Shown here in pieces: positions 46,901 to 49,563 of a stretch of DNA of 64,000 nucleotides (within the stretch, counting starts at the first letter, position 1; every line of letters begins with the position of its first letter). A program made the translations under genes and the position numbers. The notes under the pieces are model-generated. The model did not search any database and was not told the origin of the DNA. It was given only the letters and a program-made list of their open reading frames with translations. Source of the stretch: Paracentrotus lividus (lineage: Eukaryota; Echinodermata; Echinoidea; Camarodonta; Echinidae); the NCBI GenBank assembly GCA_940671915.1, contig CALNVZ010003433.1:18798665-18862664 (forward strand), read 5' to 3'.

Positions 46901-49563
46901 TCAATGTGAATTGATCATTTGATTTATTTCTTCGTAATTTGAAGATATTCCATCTGTTTTAGCATATTGAAGTAATCCTTAGATACTGCTGAGTATCTAA
47001 GAAATTGTATTTGCATTCTCACAAATATTTCCTGTAATCAATGATGATTTCTTAATAATTTTTTTAAATTATAGATTTATGATAATATTCATGGAAATAC
47101 TGTTAAAATTTTCAGAGGAAATTAATTCCATACATTGAAAAACTATTAATCAATTTCTTTCCATTTTCCTGTTTCTTTTTTATTCAGGACAAACCATCTT
47201 TGGTAGAGTTTTGTGGAACCCAGACCAGGATCTTGACCGGGCCTACAAACTCCAGATCCAGAAGCTGTTCATCTGCACAGGTAGCGATGGGTATGTGCCG
47301 TACTACGACCCGTCTGGTACGGTCTATGAGGAAGGACCACAGTTTGGATGCATGCAGGATACAATCAATCTCAAAGAACGATTTCTACTCCTGGTGAGTG
47401 ATGATTACAAATGTTGATCTTTAGTTTTTTTCAATAAAAATATATAATATGAGTAATTATATGTACAGGTAACTCTGCCTTAGTCAAATCTGTTAGGACT
47501 ATACAAATCTGTTCGACTTAGGAGAAATTTTACTTATGAGAGACCTGTGAATAACACATGCCTTGTATAATCTGGACTGAAAAATTGCTTTGACTTAGGT
47601 GTTTATTCGACTAATAGAAGGTTGACTTATGCAGAGTTGACTGTATTTCATAATAAGACAAATAAACAAGGTATTCTTTTTAAAAAGAGAGGTCTTATTC
47701 AATCAGGACGAGACTACTATACTTTTAAATATGAAATATTAAAACATTGTTGAAATGATATTTCAAAAATTAGCTAATTTGAGCTATGTTCATTTATTTA
47801 TTCATTTATTCAAACATATTTAAACAAGATAACAACATCAGAGTTAACAATGTAAAGAGCTGTTTTACACTTGGTAATCTAGTAGATTAGTTTAGTGCAG
47901 CAAAATATAAACACCCATGATTATGTAAGAGTACTGAATCAATGCTGATATAAATTGTTTGCCTCTTCTTAGGATCGTGGAAACCCAGATGCAGTCCACC
48001 CAGACTTTAATGATGTTCCGTTTGATGCCAAGTTTGCAGCAAACTCTGCACCGTATGAACTAGTCAGTCAGATGCCAGGAGTGGACGGGTTTACGATGAA
48101 TGTGGATCCGTTGTATAAGGTAAGTAAGACTTGTGAGATGGTAGTGTTAGGGTTTGTGGTAGATTTGATAATGGGGTTTGTTGTAATGTTGGAGATGGTG
48201 ATGTTGATGTTGGTGATGTTGATAGAATTGAAGACGATGATGGTGGTATTGTTAGTAATTGAATGAGTGTGATATTGGTGTTGGTAGAATTGGTGATAGA
48301 ATGTTAGAGGTGGTGATGATGTTGATAGAAATGATGGTGATGGTTGAGTAAGTGAGATGATGGTTTTGGTAGAATTGATGATTATGGATGTTGTAATGCT
48401 GGAGGCAGTGACTGTGATGGTGATGTAGGTGATGTTGATAAAATAATGGTGGTGATCTTGTTGGTGGAGAAGGTTGTGTGATAATAATGAAAGTCGTGAT
48501 GATAGGTCAATGGTGATGGTGGCTCTGGTATTGGTGGTATTAATGGTTGTAGTATGATGTTGGTTGTAGTGTGATGGGAATTTAGATGGTAGAAATGATG
48601 GAGGTGTTGATGATAGTAGTCCATGATGGGTAATGGTGGTTTTGGTTATGATGGAGCTTGGGGTGGTCATGGTGGTGATAAAGGTAATGGTTAATAGTAT
48701 AATGTAGTAAGATTGGGATAGTGGGATTATACAATACATGCTCAGTTTCCTTGTAGATCATTATAATGATGATTGGTTGCAGGTTAGAGTAACCATAGTG
48801 ATTATGTGATTATGAGAATTATGTAATGATTATGGTAGCAAAGAAATTAAAGGATGAAGCTAGTTCTTATAATAATAATATTAAATTGAGTATTGTGATG
48901 ATTTGAAAAGTGGATTTGGGAGCTAGAACAAAGATGAAAACTACTCTATATTCTCTAATCTCTTTTATTTCTTCTTTATCATAAAACCCTCAGGTTAATT
49001 CTGGTCATCAATGGTACATGCAAGTGGTCTATACCATAGGACCCACCGACGGACCACCTCGATACAAGCGCTCAGTAATGGGTGCTATCAACAAACGTGC
49101 TGCAGGTTCCCAGACTCCAAACGGGACCAACATGCATCCACTCTTACTCAGCGAAGAAGACCTCAACGCCAGTTCAAATCAGGGTATAGATTCAAACATT
49201 ACAACCATCGCATCAGTATTAGTGGCTTTCGTTCTCGTAATATTCATCATTATCTTTATTGTGCGGCGGAGGAGAAGAGAGCGGAGAAGAAGGAGAGAAG
49301 TGGTCAAGACCGAACCAGTCCCGAATAACAGAGAGCGTGCAGCTTCCCGGGCGAGCCTCGCATCGGTTAAAGTGGCGTACCCTAAGTTGGATGGGGACGA
49401 AATGGAAATGGAAATGGACATTCAAAAGTCAGTCAAAGTCAGCACTTTAAATATTTACAAGCCTGATAACCTAAATAGGTCACAGGCCAAAGTTAAAAAG
49501 GTCAATTTAGAGGCTAAATATCAGGGCCAAAATACTACGGCAGAGGGTGGAACAGAAGTTTGA
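2820..49563 (+). CDS. FRAS1, Fraser extracellular matrix complex subunit 1 (51 exons, N-terminus missing)
   Basis: This large single-pass extracellular matrix protein helps anchor epithelial basement membrane to mesenchyme. In vertebrates it forms the Fraser complex with FREM1 and FREM2 and binds GRIP1 through its tail. The order of domains is diagnostic: 13 furin-like Cys-rich repeats, 12 CSPG/NG2 repeats, five Calx-beta domains, a conserved juxtamembrane ectodomain, one membrane helix and a basic cytoplasmic tail ending GGTEV. FREM proteins lack the furin-like block, which separates this gene from sea urchin ECM3 (FREM-type). About 10.6 kb of coding sequence (about 3,531 residues) is visible. 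The signal peptide, VWC domains and probably one FU lie upstream of the window. Exons were placed by reading frame, GT..AG borders and phase agreement. One extra C at 30417-30419 breaks the frame of Calx-beta 1 and is probably an assembly error or a variant allele. Introns not listed separately held nothing I recognised. Confidence 0.95.
4744..4942. mobile_element. TA-flanked MITE, CTGTATAAG termini, copy 1
   Basis: The ends CTGTATAAG and CTTATACAG are inverted repeats flanked by TA (4742-4743 and 4943-4944), as for Tc1/mariner-type insertions. The interior is full of TTTTCGCGAA-type palindromes. A related copy in the opposite orientation lies at 56925-57072. No transposase is encoded. Confidence 0.75.
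4984..5052. repeat. (CT)n microsatellite
   Basis: A run of CT dinucleotides interrupted by CCC and AA inside a FRAS1 intron. It directly follows the MITE copy after about 40 bp. Confidence 0.9.
5849..5925 (+). pseudogene. Truncated duplicate of furin-like exon 2
   Basis: After an acceptor-like 'ttagcag', the sequence reads CSGSCSACTDPKAVDCDTC and meets a stop (TAA at 5923). It closely matches the first half of the real exon at 5981 (CNASCSACTGPKASDCVTC), including the bases just upstream of the acceptor. Similarity ends near 5910, no donor follows, and the second half of the repeat is absent. It is best read as a partial tandem duplication. If its acceptor were used, the transcript would meet a premature stop. 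Confidence 0.75.
5981..6124 (+). CDS. FRAS1 exon: furin-like repeat 2
   Basis: Reads CNASCSACTGPKASDCVTC then RCVPGCDRRYY. Length 144 bp, phase 1-1, acceptor 'ccttgcag', donor TTTC|gtaagt. A half-copy lies about 130 bp upstream. Confidence 0.9.
6273..6470 (+). mobile_element. tRNA-derived SINE with (ATT)n tail
   Basis: The head TGGCTCAATCAGTTGAGCG matches a pol III A box and GGTTTCGATACC (6321-6332) a B box, with tRNA-like spacing. The body ends near 6450 in 'aagttgctattatttatt', an ATT-rich tail typical of SINEs that share a LINE 3' end. It lies in a FRAS1 intron in the sense orientation. Confidence 0.65.
6712..6774. promoter_or_regulatory. Paired CRE/ATF-like sites in inverted orientation
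   Basis: 'attcctttgTGACGTAAC' (site 6721-6729) is followed within about 35 bp by 'attcctttgTTACGTCAC'. The TGACGTAA cores face each other, while the 9-bp lead 'attcctttg' repeats directly. A CACGTG E-box lies about 200 bp upstream near 6514. Whether it acts as an intronic enhancer is only a guess. Confidence 0.3.
6964..7127. repeat. Imperfect fold-back element, arms about 72 bp
   Basis: The left arm (6964-7035) runs from 'caaataatc' through 'ccaaatgattggaagtctat' to 'gctatct'. It is the imperfect inverse of the right arm (7056-7127), with a loop of about 20 bp. It is probably a small MITE; the transcribed intron would form a long hairpin. Confidence 0.65.
7212..7352 (+). CDS. FRAS1 exon: furin-like repeat 3
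   Basis: Reads CDPSCQQCFLDSPWCVTC, then VCVRECSLGYYQSGSGHC. Length 141 bp, phase 1-1, acceptor 'ttatacag', donor GAAG|gtaaga. Confidence 0.9.
7541..7650. repeat. Near-perfect palindrome (perfect 35-bp arms, 9-bp loop)
   Basis: Left arm 7556-7590 and right arm 7600-7634 are exact reverse complements around a 9-bp spacer 'aacatagtc'. Outside them the match goes on imperfectly, with CGTTAACACGG on the left and CCGTGTGAACG on the right. Further CTCGAGGA boxes follow near 7663 and 7793. It resembles the element at about 9480-9650, which shares 'cgtgtgaaca', 'tcggggttta' and ACTTCCGGT motifs. Confidence 0.85.
8302..8388. repeat. (CGTC)n-type microsatellite
   Basis: Interspersed GTCC, GTAC and CGTC tetranucleotides lie just inside the left end of the TIR element. 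Confidence 0.85.
8495..8522 (+). promoter_or_regulatory. Nuclear-receptor half-site array (two DR1 and one DR3)
   Basis: AGGTCAAAGGTCAAAGGTCA gives two overlapping direct repeats with 1-bp spacing, then CAG and another AGGTCA, a DR3. DR1 is the classic HNF4/RXR/PPAR/COUP-TF site. Related arrays occur in the neighbouring units near 8643, 8778 and 8975. Binding is not shown. Confidence 0.4.
9130..9222 (+). repeat. LINE/SINE 3'-end fragment with ATT repeats
   Basis: 'ccagcgctttgagcac', then 'gaagcgctttagaaatac', then (ATT)n. This matches the common AGCGCTTT..(ATT)n tail of CR1/L2-type LINEs and their partner SINEs. Only the 3' end is recognisable. Confidence 0.45.
9503..9538. repeat. Perfect 17-bp palindrome, 2-bp loop
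   Basis: GCTTATCCTCGGGGATA and its exact reverse complement flank 'ac'. It lies within a segment (about 9480-9650) related to the palindrome at 7541-7650 in its flanking motifs but not in its arm sequence. Confidence 0.8.
10128..10268 (+). CDS. FRAS1 exon: furin-like repeat 4
   Basis: Reads CSLACLACNGPGIDQCTQC, then YCLSNCSLGTFNQDGQC. Length 141 bp, phase 1-1, acceptor 'ctttgcag', donor TTAG|gtaagt. Confidence 0.9.
10720..10893 (+). CDS. FRAS1 exon: furin-like repeat 5 (with inserted loop)
   Basis: Reads CDPSCHQCEGPSQSDCTSC. It has about 11 extra residues (around MVQSRPPFRGQVQG) between the two halves of the module, so the exon is 174 bp, not 141. Phase 1-1; donor ATGC|gtaagt. Confidence 0.9.
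11009..11092. repeat. (CT)n microsatellite
   Basis: CT/TC dinucleotides with occasional TATC interruptions in the intron after furin-like exon 5. Confidence 0.9.
11371..11511 (+). CDS. FRAS1 exon: furin-like repeat 6
   Basis: Reads CNPSCLTCSDSMIDACLSC, then YCIRSCGERQVDVGGIC. Length 141 bp, phase 1-1, acceptor 'ttttccag', donor GTTG|gtaagt. Confidence 0.9.
11961..12104 (+). CDS. FRAS1 exon: furin-like repeat 7
   Basis: Reads CHPSCATCSGPDSNQCTTC, then ICTPGCGSAQYPGSLGLC. Length 144 bp, phase 1-1. The acceptor 'tttacaaaag' is weaker than the others because purines precede the AG. Donor CAAG|gtaggg. Confidence 0.88.
12493..12654 (+). CDS. FRAS1 exon: furin-like repeat 8
   Basis: Begins CNSECGTC and has a longer first loop before CTQC, giving 162 bp. 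Ends TCVSECGTGFFLDPSGMC. Phase 1-1, acceptor 'cttccccag', donor AAAG|gtactt. Confidence 0.9.
13090..13233 (+). CDS. FRAS1 exon: furin-like repeat 9
   Basis: Reads CRSSCRTCTSSGVFDCTSC, then MCSTECHGGYFNDGGIC. Length 144 bp, phase 1-1, acceptor 'tgatgtag', donor AAAG|gtaaga. Confidence 0.9.
13729..13872 (+). CDS. FRAS1 exon: furin-like repeat 10
   Basis: Reads CHLDCLECVSAFECLVC, then ECSAVCAEQFYLDPVTRLC. Length 144 bp, phase 1-1, acceptor 'ttccacag', donor AGAG|gtgagc. Confidence 0.9.
14292..14432 (+). CDS. FRAS1 exon: furin-like repeat 11
   Basis: Reads CDWSCNSCNGPNDCTLC, then SCVTVCGDSYYETRGEC. Length 141 bp, phase 1-1, acceptor 'attcacag', donor AGGG|gtaaga. Confidence 0.9.
14636..14991. 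mobile_element. MITE, CAGACCTGCCAAC ends, 6-bp target duplication
   Basis: CAGACCTGCCAAC at the left and GTTGGCAGTACTG at the right are inverted ends, with AATACGA and its complement just inside both. The element is flanked by the exact 6-bp repeat TACATG (14630-14635 and 14992-14997). It is non-coding, 356 bp, and related by ends and target-site length to the element at 38266-39228. Confidence 0.75.
15140..15280 (+). CDS. FRAS1 exon: furin-like repeat 12
   Basis: Reads CGDECLTCRGAGVCTSC, then QCVMQCPAGFYSDYGTHTC. Length 141 bp, phase 1-1, acceptor 'ttgtttag', donor ATAG|gtaaga. Confidence 0.9.
15553..15608. repeat. (CAT)n microsatellite
   Basis: About 19 CAT/CGT triplets. They create an aspartate-rich open frame on the minus strand that is not a gene. 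Confidence 0.9.
15763..15903 (+). CDS. FRAS1 exon: furin-like repeat 13 (last)
   Basis: Reads CSQGCVACATPIECVTC, then RCVQDCGDGYYANPLNNVC. Length 141 bp, phase 1-1, donor GAAG|gtaaag. The next exon starts the CSPG block. Confidence 0.9.
16245..16924 (+). CDS. FRAS1 exon: CSPG repeats 1 and 2
   Basis: This 680-bp exon codes for two full CSPG/NG2 repeats. Repeat 1 starts NNYPPSLYVNGSITTG and holds ISPPTNGELV and GEVRYTHN. Repeat 2 starts APYVTRNEPLVVIEG and holds GPKHGKLI and MGHINYVHDGSE. The two-repeat exon contrasts with the intron-rich repeats that follow. Phase 1-0; donor CCAAGG|gtaata. Its base composition is clearly more GC-rich than the introns around it. Confidence 0.93.
17356..17515 (+). 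CDS. FRAS1 exon: CSPG repeat 3, first part
   Basis: Reads DDRGPILVNNVQGSVREGG, with AQDIDSSDSELIYTLTPP. Phase 0-1; acceptor 'atttcag', donor ATATG|gtgagt. Confidence 0.9.
17885..18110 (+). mobile_element. Probable tRNA-derived SINE (decayed)
   Basis: 'gggtaagtaatatgactttg' followed by 'ttgattttgagtccc' resembles a tRNA-like head with a decayed B box. It is followed by 'cactccacccaggtgtagta', a motif also found on the opposite strand near 26338-26352. The edges are uncertain. Confidence 0.4.
18226..18404 (+). CDS. FRAS1 exon: CSPG repeat 3, middle
   Basis: Reads SIMMQVPVTQGG, then FLQRDIDQGYIYYKNSGAEA, the 'xxDIxxGxIxY' signature of CSPG repeats. Phase 1-0. The acceptor follows an unusual A/C-rich tract, not a pyrimidine tract. 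Confidence 0.9.
18881..19003 (+). CDS. FRAS1 exon: end of CSPG repeat 3, start of repeat 4
   Basis: Reads VSDSAEPPNVLSGQVFNIEI, then NDEPPRLVPQVTPPLGMP, the usual linker into the next repeat. 123 bp, phase 0-0; acceptor 'cttttag', donor CCC|gtaagt. Confidence 0.9.
19455..19710 (+). CDS. FRAS1 exon: CSPG repeat 4
   Basis: Reads VLEDQVTAFSRAYLAFTDPD, with FTQADINAGRILYRPS. Phase 0-1; acceptor 'tttatcag', donor TCAG|gtgagt. Confidence 0.9.
20219..20488 (+). CDS. FRAS1 exon: end of CSPG repeat 4, start of repeat 5
   Basis: Ends repeat 4 with VTDGLDASANTLGPF. Opens repeat 5 with DNAPPIFRDSAPHFQVERGG and ASAPQHGTLL. 270 bp, phase 1-1; donor ACCG|gtaggt. Confidence 0.9.
20775..21174 (+). CDS. FRAS1 exon: end of CSPG repeat 5 and most of repeat 6
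   Basis: Repeat 5 closes with LHYIHDDSATGQDSFDITVS. Repeat 6 runs from NPFVSRSASLSLYLPENSE through TEPQNGRLQ to FTQTDINSYSIR. 400 bp, phase 1-2; donor ATAAG|gtatgc. Confidence 0.92.
21624..21919 (+). CDS. FRAS1 exon: end of CSPG repeat 6, start of repeat 7
   Basis: Starts YVSEGEIGSQPISEVIMLSI, then NDLAPLVSLPTQLQVTEGGR of repeat 7. Phase 2-1; acceptor 'cccttctag', donor GCCG|gtaggc. Confidence 0.9.
22319..22509 (+). CDS. FRAS1 exon: CSPG repeat 7, second part
   Basis: Reads FRVQDILDGVIYYVNNRHHN, then HDGFLFHVTDGENESPQF. Phase 1-0; donor GTG|gtaaga. The following intron contains a (GAT)n tract near 22530-22705. Confidence 0.9.
22530..22705. repeat. GAT-rich simple repeat
   Basis: Imperfect GAT/GGT triplets in the intron between CSPG 7 and 8. 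They produce low-complexity open frames on both strands. Confidence 0.8.
22853..23089 (+). CDS. FRAS1 exon: CSPG repeat 8, first part
   Basis: Reads LVNDEEPVIITEQAFVPEGE, with DLDTPTEDLLFEIVTYPQHG. 237 bp, phase 0-0; donor GAG|gtaagc. Confidence 0.9.
23418..23598 (+). CDS. FRAS1 exon: end of CSPG repeat 8, start of repeat 9
   Basis: Reads ELIIYVHDGSDVNSDTFRMS, then LVNDETPRLATNTGLRVQMG. Phase 0-1; acceptor 'cttcacag', donor GATGG|gtaggt. Confidence 0.9.
24046..24234 (+). CDS. FRAS1 exon: CSPG repeat 9, middle
   Basis: Reads TPDSLRATDIDSEDAQLLFT, then NNFRQNDINNG. Phase 1-1; acceptor 'cttcaaag', donor AATG|gtgagt. Confidence 0.9.
24778..24897 (+). CDS. FRAS1 exon: CSPG repeat 9, end
   Basis: Reads YIQYVHDLSEPAGTVVIKFT, then ELIDQSFIITVL. 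120 bp, phase 1-1, so it could be skipped without changing frame. Donor CTAG|gtacgg. Confidence 0.9.
24903..25258. repeat. (GAT)n-rich intron tract
   Basis: Most of this 413-bp intron is GAT/GGT/AAT triplets. One frame is open for 100 codons of Asp-rich text and runs into the next exon, but it is out of frame with the upstream exon, so it is not a coding alternative. Confidence 0.85.
25311..25615 (+). CDS. FRAS1 exon: CSPG repeat 10
   Basis: Reads EDRIPPRILANQPLTVDEGA, then FSQADLAAGAISYIHTSPDE and DSFTFTVDDGSNQ. 305 bp, phase 1-0; acceptor 'tcatccacag', donor CAG|gtaggt. Confidence 0.92.
26010..26150 (+). CDS. FRAS1 exon: end of CSPG repeat 10, start of repeat 11
   Basis: Reads VTQTFYINISPVDDSLPLVS, then MRVQEGVRKTITEFELKAID. 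141 bp, phase 0-0; donor GCT|gtaagt. Confidence 0.9.
26300..26400 (-). mobile_element. SINE fragment (minus strand)
   Basis: The minus strand reads 'gactccacccaggtg', the motif shared with the SINE-like segment near 17990. No pol III head is clear here, so only a fragment is claimed. Confidence 0.3.
26823..27071 (+). CDS. FRAS1 exon: CSPG repeat 11, main part
   Basis: Reads EDHIMFTVFTQPVHGTVDFT, then NRISYNHDGTNTLSDQFQFM. 249 bp, phase 0-0. The acceptor 'accaaccaaaaag' is weak. Donor CAG|gtacat. Confidence 0.88.
27735..27827 (+). CDS. FRAS1 exon: end of CSPG repeat 11, start of repeat 12
   Basis: Reads IFDITVMPVDDGTPRIVTNN, then GLSYLEYVDDR. 93 bp, phase 0-0; acceptor 'atttcag', donor AGG|gtaagt. 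Confidence 0.9.
28515..28665 (+). CDS. FRAS1 exon: CSPG repeat 12, middle
   Basis: Reads AMGVITSRTLQTMDTDTPDR, then TTPPRNGYLESTL. Phase 0-1; donor CAAG|gtaaga. Confidence 0.9.
29429..29655 (+). CDS. FRAS1 exon: end of CSPG repeat 12, start of Calx-beta 1
   Basis: Reads EDINNGLIRYVLSSGSESET (last CSPG signature), then WSLIHFEKSHYNVSETQGTI, the opening strands of a Calx-beta domain. Phase 1-0. The two domain types join inside one exon. Confidence 0.92.
30170..30438 (+). CDS. FRAS1 exon: Calx-beta 1 (one extra base)
   Basis: Reads YAIVLCSTEPASATSSSRTN, then VQFEERE, CTIIINNDAVFEGPEDFIVV and SRAIVS. The run CCC at 30417-30419 holds one base more than the frame allows: with two Cs the exon goes on INDIED and ends in phase 1, as the next exon needs; as printed it meets TGA at 30425. 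No other donor looks better. An assembly error or a variant allele is more likely than true loss, because all other exons are intact. Confidence 0.88.
30870..30950 (+). CDS. FRAS1 exon: Calx-beta 2, first part
   Basis: Reads PSIEFADIEYHVDESAGFLF, then APVIRKG. Only 81 bp, phase 1-1, so it is skippable in frame. Acceptor 'ttgtttcag', donor AAAG|gtaaaa. Confidence 0.9.
31178..31915 (+). mobile_element. GC-rich retroelement insertion with GAATTG tail
   Basis: A GC-rich block inside an AT-rich intron starts near 31178 and ends in (GAATT)n-like text at about 31885-31913. Such a tail is typical of some non-LTR elements and SINEs. Near its start is a 14-bp hairpin (31211-31257) with one mismatch. 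No reverse transcriptase or other domain is readable, so it is a 5'-truncated LINE or a non-tRNA SINE. Its 3' end lies about 25 bp from the acceptor of the exon at 31940, so its tail abuts that splice site. Confidence 0.5.
31940..32109 (+). CDS. FRAS1 exon: Calx-beta 2, middle
   Basis: Reads DSSTSVSAICFTVPRTATGS, then GSDYKTRGMALEYQVVFPQG. Phase 1-0; donor AAG|gtaaga. Confidence 0.9.
32843..32966 (+). CDS. FRAS1 exon: Calx-beta 2, end
   Basis: Reads IIDDSLYEEQEEFEIALSMP, then ASVIIDGPND. The DDSxYEExEEFE motif is typical of the last Calx-beta strands. Phase 0-1; donor GATG|gtgagt. Confidence 0.9.
33514..33725 (+). CDS. FRAS1 exon: Calx-beta 3, first part
   Basis: Reads STIYFGQSNYVFGENAGTVE, then PGEDFVPNANMLTFNPQQTV. 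Phase 1-0; donor GAG|gtaaga. Confidence 0.9.
33991..34345 (+). mobile_element. tRNA-derived SINE
   Basis: 'ggcggtgtagctcagttgtg' contains a good pol III A box and GGTTGGAGTCC (34051-34061) a B box. The body includes 'ccatcggaagaggacgtaaa', 'ggtcccggg' and 'cacgttaaaatcc', a layout I recognise from widespread marine-invertebrate SINEs. The tail is not sharply defined. Sense orientation in the intron between the two Calx-beta 3 exons. Confidence 0.7.
34587..34734 (+). CDS. FRAS1 exon: Calx-beta 3, end
   Basis: Reads VCRITIVDDSASPHLEGNET, then FVVFLSS and AIVFINDTADD. Phase 0-1; acceptor 'aaatgtag', donor GATG|gtaaat. Confidence 0.9.
34737..35080. repeat. GATT/GAGATT-type minisatellite
   Basis: Diverged copies of 'ttgagattgaga', 'ttaagattgaaa' and similar 6-12-bp words follow the donor of the previous exon almost at once. 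Expansion probably began from intron sequence near the splice site. Confidence 0.75.
35249..35467. mobile_element. MITE with 32-bp inverted ends (CTGGGGG..TTTCA)
   Basis: The first 32 bp (CTGGGGGATGTTTCAC.. to ..TTAAGTAGAC) match the reverse complement of the last 32 bp with two differences. Length 219 bp, non-coding, in the intron between Calx-beta 3 and 4. Confidence 0.75.
35587..35792 (+). CDS. FRAS1 exon: Calx-beta 4, first part
   Basis: Reads PTMQFLTTKVHVEEQTGVVH, then VPVIRTGDLSYESSVRC and DFRIVFAPGEK. Phase 1-0; donor AAG|gtaaat. Confidence 0.9.
36352..36508 (+). CDS. FRAS1 exon: Calx-beta 4, end
   Basis: Reads IKNCTVRLVEDSTYESDETF, then VVKLTMPYGSDICDARIGEN. Phase 0-1; acceptor 'ttttacag', donor GATG|gtatga. 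Confidence 0.9.
37076..37276 (+). CDS. FRAS1 exon: Calx-beta 5, first part
   Basis: Reads PTLQFERMAYSVREPGGQDS, then DIRVIRTGDQNRTSSVRC and DYEPYSKMLRFEP. Phase 1-1; donor CCAG|gtaggt. A diverged copy of its 3' end and of the following intron start lies at 37361-37496. Confidence 0.9.
37361..37496 (+). pseudogene. Partial duplicate of the Calx-beta 5 exon end plus intron start
   Basis: Sequence from 37364 repeats that from about 37235: it reads YSKMLRFEPG, an identical CCAG|gtaggt donor, and then 'cttgaagttctcaatgtaatg' matching 'cttgaagctctcaatgaaatg'. There is an 'agctacaatg' insertion near its start and no acceptor of its own. After the donor one frame reads SIKFAVVEDDSFLE, which resembles a Calx-beta second half. 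Confidence 0.75.
37969..38156 (+). CDS. FRAS1 exon: Calx-beta 5, end
   Basis: Reads VQSIDIQVEILYNEDMEWHE (in part), then TFSVILGPADPENALLGPVS and TVTVIDEEAAGS. Phase 1-0; acceptor 'ttttgcag', donor GTT|gtaagt. Confidence 0.88.
38172..39313. mobile_element. Old TA-type MITE split by a later insertion
   Basis: CAGTCAGTCTTGCCTAAG at 38172 and the end 'cttagggaaagttgactg' at 39313 are inverted ends. With the insert (38266-39228) and one 6-bp target copy removed, about 173 bp remain, close to the 178 bp of the related intact copy at 47466-47643. A TA precedes it (38170-38171); the right TA has changed. It sits 15 bp after the splice donor of the Calx-beta 5 exon. Confidence 0.7.
38266..39228. mobile_element. 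Transposon, CAGAGCTGCCAACC ends, 6-bp target duplication
   Basis: CAGAGCTGCCAACC at the left and its exact complement at the right (39215-39228) are flanked by AACATA (38260-38265 and 39229-39234). The 963-bp interior has two copies of the hairpin word TTCTTACCGCGTAAGAA (38906-38922 and 39134-39150) and no transposase frame. The superfamily is open: a 6-bp target site points to IS3EU- or Dada-like elements rather than hAT (8 bp). Confidence 0.75.
39490..39565 (+). repeat. LINE/SINE 3'-tail fragment
   Basis: 'aagcgcttaaagttgtag' and 'attaggcgctatataaatcc' match the usual 3' end of L2/CR1-like elements. Only this tail is recognisable. Confidence 0.45.
39932..40015 (+). CDS. FRAS1 exon: linker after Calx-beta 5
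   Basis: Reads VVSLMDYDNIASALDIDPSP, then GYPLVCCT. 84 bp, phase 0-0; acceptor 'cttcacag', donor ACA|gtgagt. Confidence 0.88.
40930..41849 (+). CDS. FRAS1 exon: conserved juxtamembrane ectodomain
   Basis: The largest exon (920 bp). It starts PCDPHFPEYSMTRSMCLDSG and goes on through SSIRYNWEVSTPLD and VRCVAQPYDMRGRAGVPLRS to SWASLDHRTEMEFSF-type text near its end. It carries several Cys pairs and forms part of the FRAS/FREM-specific region between Calx-beta and the membrane. Phase 0-2; donor ACAG|gtgatt. GC content is well above that of the introns. Confidence 0.92.
42304..42431 (+). CDS. FRAS1 exon: C-terminal ectodomain
   Basis: Reads TILWRTGLETESVLSGRLQV, then LRIWIGDNGNLVIDFKTTTK. Phase 2-1; donor AGAG|gtaaga. 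Confidence 0.9.
42665..42803. mobile_element. Fold-back MITE, 46-bp arms
   Basis: GGGGGGCATTTCATCAAAG at the left is mirrored at the right end. The 46-bp arms differ at two positions. Each arm also contains its own small hairpin (TTGTCGGA..TCCGACAA, with one change on the left). Loop about 47 bp. Non-coding. Confidence 0.75.
42978..43138 (+). CDS. FRAS1 exon: C-terminal ectodomain
   Basis: Reads LFVVNHHTLENYKSRVVPPL, then ELGVAFDLELLWSEGTFDSP. Phase 1-0; donor AAG|gtacag. Confidence 0.9.
43612..43724 (+). CDS. FRAS1 exon: C-terminal ectodomain
   Basis: Reads DYSGDYIIELIPCTVTPTQS, then YSVAPDMPIVCTAHPPE. Phase 0-2; acceptor 'cccttcag', donor GAAAA|gtaagt. Confidence 0.9.
43870..44631. mobile_element. 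TTAA-flanked MITE (piggyBac-like), copy 1
   Basis: CCCTAACTAGGCCGGGG at the left is repeated exactly inverted at the right, and both sides are flanked by TTAA (43866-43869 and 44632-44635). The target site and CCC start fit piggyBac-type elements. Length 762 bp, non-coding. Just inside are a run of 32 G (43883-43914) and a GGCCTCCCAGGCC-type block. The interior is the reverse complement of the copy at 61644-62381. Confidence 0.85.
44882..45048 (+). CDS. FRAS1 exon: C-terminal ectodomain
   Basis: Reads FVVPIAFQQTNRPVPVVYSL, then NTEFHLMNNEKVFMMNPVEA. Phase 2-1; acceptor 'tttgacag', donor AAAG|gtaatt. Confidence 0.9.
45049..47187 (+). other. Intron with pyrimidine tract, otherwise unique
   Basis: 45095-45500 is strongly pyrimidine-rich (CTTTT/CCTTC words), giving open frames of about 100-115 codons with no complexity. 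The remaining 1.7 kb is AT-rich and shows no exon or clear repeat. Confidence 0.75.
47188..47393 (+). CDS. FRAS1 exon: C-terminal ectodomain
   Basis: Reads QTIFGRVLWNPDQDLDRAYK, then LQIQKLFICTGSDGYVPYYD. Phase 1-0; donor CTG|gtgagt. Confidence 0.9.
47466..47643. mobile_element. TA-flanked MITE, CAGGTAACTCTGC ends
   Basis: CAGGTAACTCTGCCTTAGTC and the complement of the right end (CAGTCAACTCTGCATAAGTC) are inverted ends between TA sites (47464-47465 and 47644-47645). The ends are of pogo/Tigger style. It is the intact relative of the split copy at 38172-39313. Confidence 0.7.
47973..48119 (+). CDS. FRAS1 exon: C-terminal ectodomain
   Basis: Reads DRGNPDAVHPDFNDVPFDAK, then FAANSAPYELVSQMPGVDGF. 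147 bp, phase 0-0; donor AAG|gtaagt. Confidence 0.9.
48150..48690. repeat. (GGTGAT)n-rich intron tract
   Basis: Imperfect GGTGATGTTGGT words fill most of this intron and give a Thr/Ile/His-rich open frame of 223 codons on the minus strand, which I do not regard as a gene. Confidence 0.8.
48994..49563 (+). CDS. FRAS1 last exon: furin site, membrane helix, cytoplasmic tail
   Basis: Starts VNSGHQWYMQVVYTIGPTDG. RYKR (49060-49071) followed by SVMG is a furin-type cleavage site, in keeping with known proprotein-convertase processing of Fraser-complex proteins. ITTIASVLVAFVLVIFIIIF (about 49198-49260) is the membrane helix. A very basic stop-transfer stretch (RRRRRERRRRRE) follows. The tail has RAASRASLAS, possible basophilic kinase sites, and ends GGTEV followed by TGA (49561-49563). 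T-E-V is a class I PDZ ligand; in mammals GRIP1 binds the FRAS1 tail this way. Confidence 0.95.
   Translation, partial: VNSGHQWYMQVVYTIGPTDGPPRYKRSVMGAINKRAAGSQTPNGTNMHPLLLSEEDLNASSNQGIDSNITTIASVLVAFVLVIFIIIFIVRRRRRERRRRREVVKTEPVPNNRERAASRASLASVKVAYPKLDGDEMEMEMDIQKSVKVSTLNIYKPDNLNRSQAKVKKVNLEAKYQGQNTTAEGGTEV

Noticed and set aside
48068-48739. 223-codon minus-strand frame rich in Thr, Ile, Ser and His
   Set aside because: It is generated by a (GGTGAT)n-like tract in an intron; no domain and no complexity.
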